Assembly: GCA_009377385.1 (NCBI GenBank)
Contig: WHUD01000001.1
Span: 1 to 50,309, forward strand
Source of the DNA: Actinophytocola sp.
GTDB lineage: Bacteria; Actinomycetota; Actinomycetes; Mycobacteriales; Pseudonocardiaceae
Direction of reading: 5' to 3'
DNA length: 50,309 bases
Part shown: piece after piece, positions 1-9,496 of the stretch
Layout of the letters: each line of letters begins with the position of its first letter
Numbering within the stretch: the stretch's first letter is position 1
Notes under the pieces: model-generated
Seen by the model: the letters and a program-made list of their open reading frames with translations, nothing else
The model's database searches: none
Told to the model about the DNA's origin: nothing
Program-made: the position numbers and the translations under genes

Positions 1-2
1 CC

Positions 3-242
3 CCGCCGAGCTGGGATGAGATGGTCGACAGGCTCGTAAGCAGGGGCACCGAGTCCTCCGCCGACGTCAGCAGGCGGCTGGCGACCGCAAAGCAGGAGCT
101 GGCGGCGCAGCGGGAGTTCGACGAGGTCATTGTCAACGCCGACCTGCAGCGGACCGTCAAGCAGTTGCTAACCTTGATACTTGGAGACGCGCCTGACACG
201 GGCGCGACATCGACTATCCCAGCACAGGAGCGTTGCGAGTGA
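3..242 (+). CDS. gmk: Guanylate kinase, C-terminal part (5' truncated by window)
   Basis: Guanylate kinase phosphorylates GMP to GDP with ATP in purine nucleotide metabolism. Only the last 79 or so residues are present. They read in from the window edge as [18 protein letters not shown], matching the conserved PPS-x-x-E-L-x-x-RL-x-x-RGTE segment of the family, followed by the lid and C-terminal helix region with the conserved [10 protein letters not shown]. The stop codon overlaps the next start by four bases (GTGA), so gmk and rpoZ are translationally coupled, as in other actinobacteria. Identification rests on these motifs and on the gmk-rpoZ-coaBC-metK order. Confidence 0.9.
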   Translation, partial: PPSWDEMVDRLVSRGTESSADVSRRLATAKQELAAQREFDEVIVNADLQRTVKQLLTLILGDAPDTGATSTIPAQERCE

Positions 243-511
243 CCACCACGCTTGGTCTGTCGGGCGACAAGCTCGAAGGCATCACGAACCCGCCGATCGA
301 CGACCTGCTCGACAAGGTCAGCTCGAAGTACGCCTTGGTGATCTACTCGGCGAAGCGCGCACGGCAGATCAACGACTACTACGCGCAGCTCGGCGAGGGC
401 CTGCTCGAGTACGTCGGCCCACTGGTCGAACCCGGCCCGAGGGAGAAGCCGCTCTCCATCGCGCTGCGGGAGATCCACTCCGGCCTGCTTGAGCACACCG
501 AAGGCGAGTGA
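239..511 (+). CDS. rpoZ: DNA-directed RNA polymerase omega subunit
   Basis: The omega subunit binds the beta-prime subunit and helps assemble and stabilise RNA polymerase. The product is about 90 residues, the usual actinobacterial size, and carries the omega core [20 protein letters not shown] followed by the conserved run of residues around AKRARQIN. The GTG at 239 overlaps the gmk stop and has an AGGAG element eight bases upstream. A TTG six bases earlier is possible but less likely. The gene sits between gmk and coaBC in the classical order and overlaps any upstream start of coaBC. Confidence 0.93.
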   Translation: MTTTLGLSGDKLEGITNPPIDDLLDKVSSKYALVIYSAKRARQINDYYAQLGEGLLEYVGPLVEPGPREKPLSIALREIHSGLLEHTEGE

Positions 512-546
512 GCCCGAGCGGCTCGCCCGTCGGTTCAGGACACCCC

Positions 547-1779
547 ATGGCTCGTGAGCCGCGTCCCGGCGCCCGCGTCGTGCTCGGCGTCGGCGGCGGC
601 ATCGCGGCGTACAAGACCTGCGAGGTGTTGCGCGGGCTGACCGAGTCCGGCCACGACGTCCAGGTCGTGCCGACGGCGGCCGCGCTGAACTTCGTCGGGG
701 CCGCCACCTTCGAGGCGCTGTCCGGCAACCCGGTGCGCACCGGAGTGTTCTCCAACGTGCCCGAGGTGGAGCATGTCCGCACTGGCCAGCAGGCCGACCT
801 CGTCGTGGTCGCGCCCGCCACCGCTGACCTGCTCGCCAAGGCCGCCACCGGCCTCGCGGACGACCTGCTCACCAACACGCTGCTCACCGCGCGCTGCCCG
901 GTGGCCTTCTTCCCCGCGATGCACACCGAGATGTGGGAGCATCCCGCGACCCAGGCCAACGTCGCCACGCTGCGGGAGCGGGGCGCGATCGTGCCCGAGC
1001 CGGACTCCGGCAGGCTCACGGGCGTGGACACCGGCAAGGGCCGCCTCGCCGACCCTGCCGAGATCATCGATCTCGCACAGCTCCTGCTCGCCAACCCCGG
1101 CGCGCTGCCGCGCGACCTCACCGGGATGCACGTCGTCGTCTCAGCTGGCGGAACCCGGGAGCCGCTGGATCCGGTGCGCTACCTCGGCAACCGCTCGTCC
1201 GGCAAGCAGGGCTACGCGCTCGCGCGGGTGGCCGCCGCACGGGGTGCCCGGGTCACGCTGGTCGCCGCGCACACGGTGTCGCTGCCGACACCTGCCGGAG
1301 TGGAGCTGGTCAGCGTCTCCACCGCCGCTCAGCTCGGCGACGCCGTGCTCGACGTCGGCGCGCAGGCCGACGTCGTCGTCATGGCGGCGGCCGTCGCCGA
1401 CTTCCGGCCGAGTGAGCTGGCCCAGTACAAGATCAAGAAGACCGACGGCGAACCGGCCCCTGTGGTGCTGGAGCGCAACGCCGACGTCCTCGCCGAGCTG
1501 GTGCGTCATCGGCGTCCGGAGCAGATCATCGTCGGGTTCGCCGCCGAGACCGGCGACGTCACCGGCGACGTGCTACACCACGCCCGCGCCAAGCTACGCC
1601 GCAAGGGCAGCGCCCTGCTGGTCGTCAACGCCGTCGGTGAGGGCCAGGCGTTCGAGGTCGAGGACAACGCTGGCTGGCTGCTCGCCGCGAACGGCGACGA
1701 AACCCAGATCCCATTCGGCTCGAAATCGCAACTGGCCGCCGCGGTGTGGGACGCCGTTGCCTCGCTGCGCCAGCCGTGA
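547..1779 (+). CDS. coaBC: Bifunctional phosphopantothenoylcysteine decarboxylase/synthetase
   Basis: CoaBC makes 4'-phosphopantetheine for coenzyme A: CoaB joins cysteine to phosphopantothenate using CTP, and the FMN-dependent CoaC half decarboxylates the product. The flavoprotein N-terminal half shows VGGGIAAYK, the APATADLLAKAATGLADDLL segment and the decarboxylase PAMHTEMW motif. The C-terminal synthetase half starts near residue 190 with VVVSAGGTREPLDPVRYLGN and contains the KIKK motif. About 410 residues is the normal fusion length. The ATG at 547 has AGGA six bases upstream. A GTG at 508, overlapping the rpoZ stop, would add 13 residues and cannot be excluded. Confidence 0.95.
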   Translation: MAREPRPGARVVLGVGGGIAAYKTCEVLRGLTESGHDVQVVPTAAALNFVGAATFEALSGNPVRTGVFSNVPEVEHVRTGQQADLVVVAPATADLLAKAATGLADDLLTNTLLTARCPVAFFPAMHTEMWEHPATQANVATLRERGAIVPEPDSGRLTGVDTGKGRLADPAEIIDLAQLLLANPGALPRDLTGMHVVVSAGGTREPLDPVRYLGNRSSGKQGYALARVAAARGARVTLVAAHTVSLPTPAGVELVSVSTAAQLGDAVLDVGAQADVVVMAAAVADFRPSELAQYKIKKTDGEPAPVVLERNADVLAELVRHRRPEQIIVGFAAETGDVTGDVLHHARAKLRRKGSALLVVNAVGEGQAFEVEDNAGWLLAANGDETQIPFGSKSQLAAAVWDAVASLRQP

Positions 1780-1858
1780 TGCACTCGCGGCGTTATGAGC
1801 GCGAATGCGCGTAATCTGATCCCTAGCGCGGATAGCGCGTAGGGCGAAGAATCGAGGC

Positions 1859-3064
1859 ATGACCGTGACCGCATCGCAGAGGAAGCTGTTCAGTTCCGAG
1901 TCGGTGACCGAAGGGCACCCGGACAAGATCTGTGACGCCATCAGCGACTCGGTGCTCGACGCGCTGCTGGCACAGGACCCGCAGAGCAGGGTCGCGGTCG
2001 AGACGCTGATCACCACCGGCCAGGTGCACGTCGCCGGCGAGGTAACCACCCAGGCGTACGCGGATATTCCGACCATCGTGCGGGGCACGGTGCTCGACAT
2101 CGGCTACGACAGCTCAGCCAAGGGCTTCGACGGGACGTCCTGCGGGGTCAATGTCGCCATCGGCTCGCAGTCGCCCGACATCGCCCAGGGCGTCGACACC
2201 GCGTACGAGTCGCGGCTCGAGAATGCGCTCGACGAGCTGGACCGGCAGGGCGCTGGCGACCAGGGGCTGATGTTCGGCTACGCCTGCACCGACACCCCCG
2301 AGCTGATGCCGCTGCCGATCGCGCTGGCTCACCGGCTCTCCCGCAGGCTCAGCGCGGTGCGCAAGAACGACGTGCTCGGCTACCTGCGCCCGGACGGTAA
2401 GACCCAGGTGACCATCGAGTACGCCGGTGACCAGCCGGTGCGGCTCGACACCGTTGTCATCTCCACCCAGCACGCCGAGGACGTCGACCTCGACACGCTG
2501 GCCACCGACCTGCGGGCGCAGGTGATCGCTCCCGAGCTGGCGGAGCTGGCGCTGGACTCCGACGACATGCGGGTGCTCATCAACCCGACAGGCCGGTTCG
2601 TCGTCGGTGGCCCGATGGGTGACGCGGGGCTGACTGGCCGCAAGATCATCGTCGACACCTACGGCGGCATGGCCCGCCACGGCGGCGGCGCGTTCTCCGG
2701 CAAGGACCCGTCGAAGGTGGATCGGTCCGCCGCGTACGCGATGCGCTGGGTCGCCAAGAACGCCGTGACCGCCGGGCTCGCCAGCCGCATCGAGGTGCAG
2801 GTCGCCTACGCCATCGGCAAGGCGTCTCCCGTCGGGTTGTTCGTGGAGACCTTCGGCACCGAGACCGTTGACCCCGCCAAGATCCAGCAGGCCATCACCG
2901 AGGTGTTCGATCTGCGGCCCGCCGCGCTGATCCGGGACCTCGACCTGCTCCGCCCGATCTACGCGCAGACGGCGGCGTACGGTCACTTCGGCAGGCTCGA
3001 CGTCGATCTGCCGTGGGAGCGGACCGACCGCGCCGACGCGCTGAAGCAGGCCGCTGGCGGCTGA
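1859..3064 (+). CDS. metK: S-adenosylmethionine synthetase
   Basis: MetK forms S-adenosylmethionine from methionine and ATP. The 401-residue product has the ATP-binding [12 protein letters not shown] near the N-terminus, the second signature [13 protein letters not shown] and the P-loop-like [19 protein letters not shown]. Length and motif order are standard. The ATG at 1859 follows a 79-base gap after coaBC, which could hold its own promoter (a TAATCT hexamer lies about 40 bases upstream), although the order with coaBC suggests read-through as well. The 3' end, including the stop codon, is partly duplicated just downstream. Confidence 0.97.
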   Translation: MTVTASQRKLFSSESVTEGHPDKICDAISDSVLDALLAQDPQSRVAVETLITTGQVHVAGEVTTQAYADIPTIVRGTVLDIGYDSSAKGFDGTSCGVNVAIGSQSPDIAQGVDTAYESRLENALDELDRQGAGDQGLMFGYACTDTPELMPLPIALAHRLSRRLSAVRKNDVLGYLRPDGKTQVTIEYAGDQPVRLDTVVISTQHAEDVDLDTLATDLRAQVIAPELAELALDSDDMRVLINPTGRFVVGGPMGDAGLTGRKIIVDTYGGMARHGGGAFSGKDPSKVDRSAAYAMRWVAKNAVTAGLASRIEVQVAYAIGKASPVGLFVETFGTETVDPAKIQQAITEVFDLRPAALIRDLDLLRPIYAQTAAYGHFGRLDVDLPWERTDRADALKQAAGG

Positions 3065-3108
3065 CCGGAGCGGCGGCGGCTGCTGGCCGCTGCTGGCGGC
3101 TGACCGGA
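3053..3108 (+). repeat. Direct repeat of the metK 3' end
   Basis: The 17-mer GCTGGCGGCTGACCGGA occurs at 3053-3069, where it contains the metK stop codon, and again at 3092-3108. The copies are 39 bases apart and the sequence between them is GGC/GCT-rich and low in complexity. It looks like a slippage duplication of the metK tail in the metK-priA spacer. No function is evident. Confidence 0.7.
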
Positions 3109-3218
3109 TCGGCGGGCCAACAGTGCTGTCGGCGGCTGCTGCTATCGTCGGCCGGTGACATGGTCGACACACGAGGCGTTTCCGCTGTTCACGCGGGTGC
3201 CGTGAGCACGGAGCGGTA

Positions 3219-5273
3219 GTGGCCACCGCGCGAGCAACGCGCAAGGGGGAGCGGCGCCCGGCACCGCTGCTGCCCGTCGCGCGGATCTACGTCGACGTCG
3301 GACTGCCGCACCTTGACCGCACCTTCGACTACCGCGTCGCTGACACCGAGCACGATGACGCCGTCGTCGGCTGCCGAGTGCGGGTGCGGTTCGCGGGCCA
3401 GCTCGTCGACGGCTACCTCGTCGAACGCGCGGACACCACCGACCACACGGGACGACTCGCGTACCTGGAACGCGTCGTCTCGCCGGAGCCGGTGCTCTCG
3501 CCCGAGATCGCCACCCTCGCCCGCGCTGTCGCGGACAAGTACGCGGGCACCATGGTCGACGTCCTCCGGCTGGCGATCCCGCCCCGCCACGCCAGGGTGG
3601 AAAAAGAACCCGTGTCCCCCGTTCCGGACGCCGTGTCCCCCGTTCCGGGCGCTGTGTCCCCCGTTCCCGACGTCGTGTCCCACGGCTGGGGCGGCTACCA
3701 GCACGGCGACGCGCTGCTGACCGCGCTCGGCGGTGGTGCGCGAGCACGGGCGGTGTGGCAGGCGCTGCCCGGTGAGGACTGGCCCGCCCGGCTCGCGGAG
3801 GCCGCCAGCGCCGTCGCTGCCAGCGGCAGGGGCACCGTCATCGTCGTCCCGGACTACCGCGACGTCGCTCGCCTCCACGCCGCGTGCGCCGCACTGCTCG
3901 GCGACCAGCAGGTCGTCGCGCTGTCAGCCGATCTCGGGCCAGCCGAGCGCTACCGCCGCTGGCTGCGCGCCCGCAGGGGCGTCGCGCGGGTCGTCATCGG
4001 CACCAGGGCGGCGATGTTCGCGCCGATGACCGACCTCGGGCTGCTCGTGGTGTGGGACGACGGCGACGACTTGCACGCCGAACCCCGCGCGCCCTACCCG
4101 CACGTGCGCGACGTGCTGGTGCAGCGGGCTCACCTGTCCGGCGCGTCGCTGCTGGTGGCGGGCTTCGCCCGCACAGCGGAGGCGCAACTGCTGGTGGAAA
4201 GCGGCTGGGCGCACCCCGTTGTGCCGGACCGCACCAGCCTGCGCTCCCGCGCGCCGAGGGTGACCGCCTTCGGCGAGGACTTCGACCTGGCGCGCGATGA
4301 GGCCGCCCGCGCTGCACGGCTGCCGGCCGTGGCGTTCGAGGCGGCCCGCGCCGCCTTGAAGGCAGGCGCTCCGGTGCTGGTGCAGGTGCCCCGGCGGGGC
4401 TACGTGCCGTCGCTGGCGTGCGGGTCCTGCCGCACCCCTGCCCGCTGCCGACGCTGCGCCGGGCCGCTCGCCGTGCCTGCCGGGCAGCCGGACGGCCAGC
4501 AGGAGACCGCCCGAGCGCCCGCCTGCGGCTGGTGCGGCGTGCCGGAGTCGCGGTTCCGCTGCTCCGCGTGCGGCTCCGCGCAGCTGCGGGCGCAGATCAT
4601 CGGGGCACGTCGCACCGCGGAGGAGCTGGGCAGAGCGTTCCCCGGCGTCACGGTGCGCACCTCCGGCGGCAGCGAAGTGCTCGCGCACGTCGACGGCTCA
4701 GCCGAGTTGGTCATCGCCACCCCCGGCGCGGAACCAGTCGCCGACGGCGGCTACGGCACGGCACTGCTGCTGGACGGCTGGGCGCTGCTCGGCAGGCAGG
4801 ACCTGCGCGCGGGGGAGGAGACGCTGCGCCGCTGGATGACCGCCGCCGCGCTGGTGCGGCCCGGCGAGCAGGGCGGCAGGGTCGTCGTCGGCGCGGACGT
4901 CGGGCTGGTTCCGGTGCAGGCGCTGATCCGGTGGGAACCGGCGTGGCACGCCGAGCGGGAGCTCGCCGAACGGCGTGAGCTGGGCTTCCCGCCAGCCGTG
5001 CGGATGGCCAGCCTGGAAGGCGAGCCGGAGCCGCTGGCCGCCGCGCTGGACGAAGTCACGCTGCCCGAGTCTGCCGAGGTGCTCGGGCCGGTGCCGGTCA
5101 TGACACCGCAGCGGCAGGGCGAGCAGCGCGAGCTGGAACGGGTGCTGCTGCGGGTGCCGAACGCCGACGGCAAGTCCCTCGCCGCCGCGCTCGCCGCGCT
5201 GCAGGCTGGCAGGGGAGCGCGGAAGGAACCGGACACCGTGCGGGTGCGGCTCGACCCGCTGAGCCCGATCTGA
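3219..5273 (+). CDS. priA: Primosomal protein N' (PriA), actinobacterial degenerate form
   Basis: PriA recognises abandoned replication forks and starts primosome reassembly. The product has the PriA DNA-binding N-terminus ([20 protein letters not shown]) and the zinc-binding cysteine pairs CGSC, CRRC, CGWC and CSAC around residues 400-450. The helicase motifs are missing: the Walker A position reads [10 protein letters not shown] with no GKT, and the DEEH position reads WDDGDD, so ATP hydrolysis is unlikely. This matches known actinobacterial PriA proteins. A three-unit seven-residue repeat (VSPVPDA type, about residues 132-152) lies between the N-terminal domain and the degenerate helicase core. 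The GTG at 3219 gives 684 residues. Confidence 0.92.
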   Translation: MATARATRKGERRPAPLLPVARIYVDVGLPHLDRTFDYRVADTEHDDAVVGCRVRVRFAGQLVDGYLVERADTTDHTGRLAYLERVVSPEPVLSPEIATLARAVADKYAGTMVDVLRLAIPPRHARVEKEPVSPVPDAVSPVPGAVSPVPDVVSHGWGGYQHGDALLTALGGGARARAVWQALPGEDWPARLAEAASAVAASGRGTVIVVPDYRDVARLHAACAALLGDQQVVALSADLGPAERYRRWLRARRGVARVVIGTRAAMFAPMTDLGLLVVWDDGDDLHAEPRAPYPHVRDVLVQRAHLSGASLLVAGFARTAEAQLLVESGWAHPVVPDRTSLRSRAPRVTAFGEDFDLARDEAARAARLPAVAFEAARAALKAGAPVLVQVPRRGYVPSLACGSCRTPARCRRCAGPLAVPAGQPDGQQETARAPACGWCGVPESRFRCSACGSAQLRAQIIGARRTAEELGRAFPGVTVRTSGGSEVLAHVDGSAELVIATPGAEPVADGGYGTALLLDGWALLGRQDLRAGEETLRRWMTAAALVRPGEQGGRVVVGADVGLVPVQALIRWEPAWHAERELAERRELGFPPAVRMASLEGEPEPLAAALDEVTLPESAEVLGPVPVMTPQRQGEQRELERVLLRVPNADGKSLAAALAALQAGRGARKEPDTVRVRLDPLSPI
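3612..3674 (+). repeat. Three in-frame 21-bp tandem repeats inside priA
   Basis: Units 3612-3632, 3633-3653 and 3654-3674 share GTGTCCCCCGTTCC/CGACG and encode [14 protein letters not shown] and VSPVPDV. A partial fourth unit (GTGTCCCACG) follows. The same unit recurs outside genes at 30534-30554, so this is a dispersed family and not just local slippage. Confidence 0.85.
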
Positions 5274-5327
5274 TCGCTCAGGATCACACCTGCACGGCCA
5301 CCGCGCTGCGCTCGTCGTCGCCGCCCG

Positions 5328-5333
5328 TAGACT
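5328..5333 (+). promoter_or_regulatory. Putative -10 element of fmt
   Basis: TAGACT lies ten bases before the fmt ATG. It fits the actinobacterial TANNNT -10 consensus. No clear Shine-Dalgarno sequence lies between it and the start, so the transcript would have a very short or no leader. No convincing -35 was seen. Confidence 0.45.
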
Positions 5334-5343
5334 CGGCTGCACT

Positions 5344-6273
5344 ATGCGTGTGGTCTTCGCGGGGACACCCGAGGTGGCAGTCCCGTCCTTACTCGCCCTG
5401 CTCGCGTCCGAGCGGCACGAGGTCGTCGCCGTCGTCACCCGCCCAGACGCGCGGGCGGGCAGGGGGCGCAAGCTGGTGCGCTCACCGGTCGGCGCGAGTG
5501 CCGACGAGCACGGCATCGAGGTGCTCACCCCCGCCGAGGCAGGCGCTCCCGAGTTCCTGGCGCGGCTGCGCGAGCTTGCGCCCGACGCCTGCCCGACCGT
5601 GGCCTACGGCGCGCTGCTGCCGCAGTCCGCGCTGGACATCCCCGCGCACGGCTGGATCAACCTGCACTTCTCGCTGCTGCCCGCCTGGCGCGGCGCCGCC
5701 CCGGTGCAGGCCGCGATCAAGGCGGGTGACGAGATCACCGGCGCGTCGACGTTCCAGATCGTGCCGGAGCTGGACGCTGGCCCGGTGTACGGCGTCGTGA
5801 CCGAGCCGGTGCGCGGCGACGACACGGCCGGCGCGCTGCTCGGCAGGCTCGCGGAGTCCGGCGCGGTGCTGCTGCGGTCCACACTGGACGGTGTCGAGGA
5901 CGGCACGCTGCGCGCCGTGCCGCAGCAGGGCGACGGCTCCAGCTACGCGCCCAAGGTGACCGTGGAGCAGGCCCACATCGCGTTCAACACCCCCGCCATC
6001 GCGGTCGACCGACACGTCCGCTCGGTCACGCCCGAACCGGGCGCGTGGGCCGAGTTCCGAGACGAACGCCTCAAGCTCGGGCCGGTGCGGATCGCGCCGG
6101 ACGCCGACGGCCTCGCGCCGGGCGAGATCACGGCCGAGCGGCACCGGGTGCTGGTCGGCACCGCGACCGACCCGGTCGAGCTGACCGAGGTGCAGGCCCG
6201 GGGCAAGAAGCGGATGGCAGCAGAGGACTGGGCACGCGGCACCCGCATCGACGAAGGAGAACAGCTCCGATGA
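5344..6273 (+). CDS. fmt: Methionyl-tRNA formyltransferase
   Basis: Fmt formylates the initiator Met-tRNA with 10-formyltetrahydrofolate. The 309-residue product starts [20 protein letters not shown], as in the family. It carries the catalytic and folate-site segment [20 protein letters not shown] with conserved Asn and His, then the [17 protein letters not shown] region, and a C-terminal OB-like domain from about residue 205. The stop overlaps the rsmB start (ATGA at 6270-6273), so the pair is coupled. Confidence 0.96.
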   Translation: MRVVFAGTPEVAVPSLLALLASERHEVVAVVTRPDARAGRGRKLVRSPVGASADEHGIEVLTPAEAGAPEFLARLRELAPDACPTVAYGALLPQSALDIPAHGWINLHFSLLPAWRGAAPVQAAIKAGDEITGASTFQIVPELDAGPVYGVVTEPVRGDDTAGALLGRLAESGAVLLRSTLDGVEDGTLRAVPQQGDGSSYAPKVTVEQAHIAFNTPAIAVDRHVRSVTPEPGAWAEFRDERLKLGPVRIAPDADGLAPGEITAERHRVLVGTATDPVELTEVQARGKKRMAAEDWARGTRIDEGEQLR

Positions 6274-7694
6274 GGCACGACCGGCGCAAGCCACCCCGGC
6301 CCGACCGGAGCCGTCCCGCCCGCCGCAAGGAAGGGCCACGGACACCGCCAAAGGTCGACCCGGCGCGGCAGGCAGCGTTCGACGTCTTGCGCGCGGTCAG
6401 CGAGCGCGACGCCTACGCCAACCTGGTGCTGCCCGACCTGCTGCGGGAACGCCGCGTCACCGGCCGCGACGCCGCGCTGGCCACCGAGCTGGCCTACGGC
6501 ACCTGCCGCGCGCGAGGGCTGCTTGACGAGATCATCGCGGCCTGCAGCGATCGTGGACTGTCCAGTGTGGACTCCGCAGTGCTCGACGTGCTGCGGCTCG
6601 GCGCGTACCAGCTGCTGCGGACCAGGGTGCCGGAGCACGCCGCCGTGACGTCGAGCGTGGATCTCGCGCGGGCCGCGGCCGGTTCGTATGTCACCGGGTT
6701 CGTGAACGCCATGCTGCGCAGGATCTCGGAGAAGGACGAGCAGCAGTGGGTCGACGAGCTCGCGCCGTCGCCCGAGCAGGACCGGATCGGCAACGTCGCG
6801 CTGCGCACCGCGCATCCCCGCTGGATCGCGCGGGCCTTCGCCGAGGCGCTCGGCACCTCCGGCGACGAGCTGACCGCCGCGCTGCAGGCCGACGACACGC
6901 GCCCCGACGTCCATCTGGTCGCGCGGCCCGGTGCGATCAGCGCCGACGAGCTCGCGGCGATCACCGGGGGTGACGTCGCGCCGTACTCGCCGTACGGGGT
7001 GCGGCTGCCGCCGGGTTCCGGTGACCTCACCGAGTCCGAGCCGATGCGCGAAGGGCTGGCCGCCGTGCAGGACGAGGGCAGTCAGCTCTGCGCGCGGGCA
7101 GTCACCACCGTGCCGCTGGACGGCTCCGACGAGCGGTGGCTCGACCTGTGCGCCGGTCCGGGCGGCAAGGCCGCATTGCTCGGCGCGCTGGCCTCGATCC
7201 AGGGCGCGACGGTCGACGCCGTGGAGAAGGCCGAGCACCGCGCGAAGTTGGTGGAGCATGCAATCGAAGGCCTCCCGATAACGGTGCACGTCGCCGACGG
7301 TCGCGACCCCGGCCTTTCACCTGGCTACGACCGGGTGTTGGTCGACGCGCCCTGCACCGGGCTCGGCGCGCTCCGCAGGCGTCCGGAGGCGCGCTGGCGG
7401 CGGCAGCCCTCGGACGTCTCAGGGCTGACCAAGCTGCAGGCGGAGCTGCTGACGTCGGCGCTCGACCTGACGCGGGTCGGCGGCGTGGTGTGTTACGTCG
7501 TGTGCTCGCCGCACCTGGCGGAAACCGACGGCGTCGTCCGTGAGATCGCGCGCCGCAGTGGCGCGGAGATCCTGGACGCCCGCGAGCAGTTCCCCGACAT
7601 GCCCGACCTCGGCGATGGCCCGTTCGTGCAACTCTGGCCGCACCGCCACGGCACGGACGCGATGTTCTGCGCCCTGCTGCGCAAGGCGCGTTAA
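6270..7694 (+). CDS. rsmB: 16S rRNA (cytosine-967-C5)-methyltransferase RsmB
   Basis: RsmB methylates a cytosine of 16S rRNA using S-adenosylmethionine. The product begins with a basic tail, followed by a NusB-like RNA-binding domain ([12 protein letters not shown] to about residue 160). The Rossmann methyltransferase domain has the SAM motif [14 protein letters not shown], the cysteine motif [18 protein letters not shown] and the second, catalytic cysteine in [12 protein letters not shown]. The ATG at 6270 overlaps the fmt stop. It is preferred over in-frame starts inside fmt, which would put unrelated sequence before the NusB domain. Confidence 0.94.
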   Translation: MRHDRRKPPRPDRSRPARRKEGPRTPPKVDPARQAAFDVLRAVSERDAYANLVLPDLLRERRVTGRDAALATELAYGTCRARGLLDEIIAACSDRGLSSVDSAVLDVLRLGAYQLLRTRVPEHAAVTSSVDLARAAAGSYVTGFVNAMLRRISEKDEQQWVDELAPSPEQDRIGNVALRTAHPRWIARAFAEALGTSGDELTAALQADDTRPDVHLVARPGAISADELAAITGGDVAPYSPYGVRLPPGSGDLTESEPMREGLAAVQDEGSQLCARAVTTVPLDGSDERWLDLCAGPGGKAALLGALASIQGATVDAVEKAEHRAKLVEHAIEGLPITVHVADGRDPGLSPGYDRVLVDAPCTGLGALRRRPEARWRRQPSDVSGLTKLQAELLTSALDLTRVGGVVCYVVCSPHLAETDGVVREIARRSGAEILDAREQFPDMPDLGDGPFVQLWPHRHGTDAMFCALLRKAR

Positions 7695-7741
7695 GCGTCA
7701 CACCTGCCCGCACCCCTGCCGTGCTCCAGACGCCGGAATCG

Positions 7742-7747
7742 TAGACT
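7742..7747 (+). promoter_or_regulatory. Putative -10 element of a leaderless rpe transcript
   Basis: TAGACT ends eight bases before the rpe GTG at 7755, which places the expected transcription start at or within a base or two of the start codon. No Shine-Dalgarno sequence is present. The same arrangement is seen at uvrC. Confidence 0.5.
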
Positions 7748-7754
7748 ACGTACC

Positions 7755-8468
7755 GTGACGAACCGCCCGATGATCGCGCCCAGCATCCTGTCCGCCGACT
7801 TCACCCGCCTCGGCGAGGAGATCACCTCGATCGCGGGCGATGGCGACAACCGGGCCGACTGGGTGCACGTCGACGTCATGGACGGCCACTTCGTCCCGAA
7901 CCTCACGATCGGCCTGCCGGTGGTGCGTTCGCTGCTGACGACGTCCGACGTGCCGCTCGACTGCCACCTGATGATCGAGGACCCCGACCGGTGGGCGCCG
8001 GGCTACGCCGAGTCGGGCGCGTACAACGTCACCGTGCACGCCGAGGCCGCCCGCGACCCGATCATGCTGGCCAAGAACCTGCGGGCGGCCGGGTCGCGCG
8101 CCGGGCTCTCGGTCAAGCCGAAGACCCCGCTTGACGACTACGTCGAGGTGCTCAAGCACTACGACACGCTGCTGGTGATGTCGGTCGAGCCCGGCTTCGG
8201 CGGGCAGTCGTTCATCCCCGAGGTGCTGGACAAGGTCCGCACCGCGCGCAGGCTCGTCGACACCGGACACCTGACGCTGCTGGTGGAGATCGACGGCGGC
8301 ATCAACAACGACACCATCGAACAGGCTGCCGAGGCCGGGGTGGACTGCTTCGTCGCGGGCACCGCCGTCTACGGCGCCGACGACCCCGGCAAGGCGGTCG
8401 CGGCGCTGCGGGAGCAGGCGGCGTCGGCGGGATGCCGGCACAGGGGCGCACAGGACGGCCCCGGCTGA
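7755..8468 (+). CDS. rpe: Ribulose-phosphate 3-epimerase
   Basis: Rpe interconverts ribulose 5-phosphate and xylulose 5-phosphate in the pentose phosphate pathway, upstream of the ribulose 5-phosphate used for riboflavin. The TIM-barrel signatures are all present: IAPSILSADF, WVHVDVMDGHFVPNLTIG with the metal and catalytic residues, DCHLMIEDP, MSVEPGFGGQSFIP and the phosphate-binding VEIDGGINNDTI. The C-terminal 15 or so residues extend beyond the barrel and overlap the ribD start by one base (TGATG). The GTG at 7755 is chosen because MIAPSIL follows within five codons. Confidence 0.95.
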   Translation: MTNRPMIAPSILSADFTRLGEEITSIAGDGDNRADWVHVDVMDGHFVPNLTIGLPVVRSLLTTSDVPLDCHLMIEDPDRWAPGYAESGAYNVTVHAEAARDPIMLAKNLRAAGSRAGLSVKPKTPLDDYVEVLKHYDTLLVMSVEPGFGGQSFIPEVLDKVRTARRLVDTGHLTLLVEIDGGINNDTIEQAAEAGVDCFVAGTAVYGADDPGKAVAALREQAASAGCRHRGAQDGPG

Positions 8469-9487
8469 TGACCCCGGAACAGGCCATGCGGGACGCGATC
8501 GCGCTCAGCGAGGCCGTGCGGGGAACGACGAGCCCGAATCCGCCCGTCGGGGCGGTGATCTGCAATACGTGCGGCGTGCCGGTCGGACGCGGCGCCACCC
8601 AGCCGCCCGGCGGGCCCCACGCCGAGGTCATGGCGCTGCGCGACGCCGGGGACCGCGCCAGGGGCGGCACCGCCTACGTCACCCTGGAACCCTGCGCCCA
8701 CCACGGCCGCACCCCGCCATGCACCGACGCGTTGCTGGCCGTCGGTGTCCGCGCGGTGCACTACGCCGTCGCAGACCCTAGCCCGCTCGCCCAGGGCGGC
8801 GCGGCCGTGCTGGAGCGGGCGGGCGTCACCACGAGCGCGGGCCTGCTCGCCGAGGACGTCCGGCGTGGTCCGCTGCGCGCGTGGCTGCACTACATTCGCA
8901 CCGGCCGCCCGCACGTCACCTGGAAGTACGCCGCGACGCTGGACGGCAGGGTCGCCGCAGCCGACGGCACCAGCCGGTGGATCTCCGGCGAGCAAGCCCG
9001 CGCCGAGGTCCACGCGCTGCGCACCCAGGTCGACGCCATCGTCGCGGGCACGGGCACGGTCCTCACCGACGACCCGCAGCTCACCGCCCGCGACGCCGAG
9101 GGCCGCCCGCTGCCACGCCAACCGCTGCGCGTCGTGGTCGGCACCACCGCGCTCCCCGAGACCGCGCGGGTGCTCGACGACAGCGCCGAGACCGTGATCG
9201 TCGCCACCCACGACCCGGACAAGGTGCTCGCGGAACTCGCCGAGCGGGGCGTCGTCGACGTGCTGCTGGAAGGCGGCCCGACGCTGGCAGGGGCGTTCGC
9301 TGCAGCTGGCAGGATCGACCGGCTGCTCGGCTATCTCGCCCCCGCGCTCGCTGGTGCGGGTCCGGCCGCCCTCGGGGATGCTGGAGTGTCAACGGTCACC
9401 GACATGCACCGGTGGGTGGTCGAAGAGGTCACCATGACAGGGGATGATGTGCGGGTCAGCGCGATACCGGCTGCCCGGCAGGACTAG
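8468..9487 (+). CDS. ribD: Bifunctional riboflavin deaminase/reductase RibD
   Basis: RibD catalyses the deamination and then the NADPH-dependent side-chain reduction of the pyrimidine intermediate in riboflavin synthesis. The N-terminal zinc deaminase domain has TSPNPPVGAV, the zinc ligand and catalytic pair in HAEVMAL, and the PCAHHGRTPPC zinc motif. The reductase domain starts near residue 145 with RPHVTWKYAATLDGRVAAADG and ends with the LLEGGPTLAGAF segment. The ATG at 8468 shares one base with the rpe stop. An upstream in-frame ATG at 8432 lies inside rpe and is less likely. Confidence 0.95.
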   Translation: MTPEQAMRDAIALSEAVRGTTSPNPPVGAVICNTCGVPVGRGATQPPGGPHAEVMALRDAGDRARGGTAYVTLEPCAHHGRTPPCTDALLAVGVRAVHYAVADPSPLAQGGAAVLERAGVTTSAGLLAEDVRRGPLRAWLHYIRTGRPHVTWKYAATLDGRVAAADGTSRWISGEQARAEVHALRTQVDAIVAGTGTVLTDDPQLTARDAEGRPLPRQPLRVVVGTTALPETARVLDDSAETVIVATHDPDKVLAELAERGVVDVLLEGGPTLAGAFAAAGRIDRLLGYLAPALAGAGPAALGDAGVSTVTDMHRWVVEEVTMTGDDVRVSAIPAARQD

Positions 9488-9496
9488 GAGGTAGGC

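Noticed and set aside
3612-3674. Short repeats as a CRISPR array
   Set aside because: The units are directly abutting without spacers, lie in-frame within priA, and no cas genes are present.
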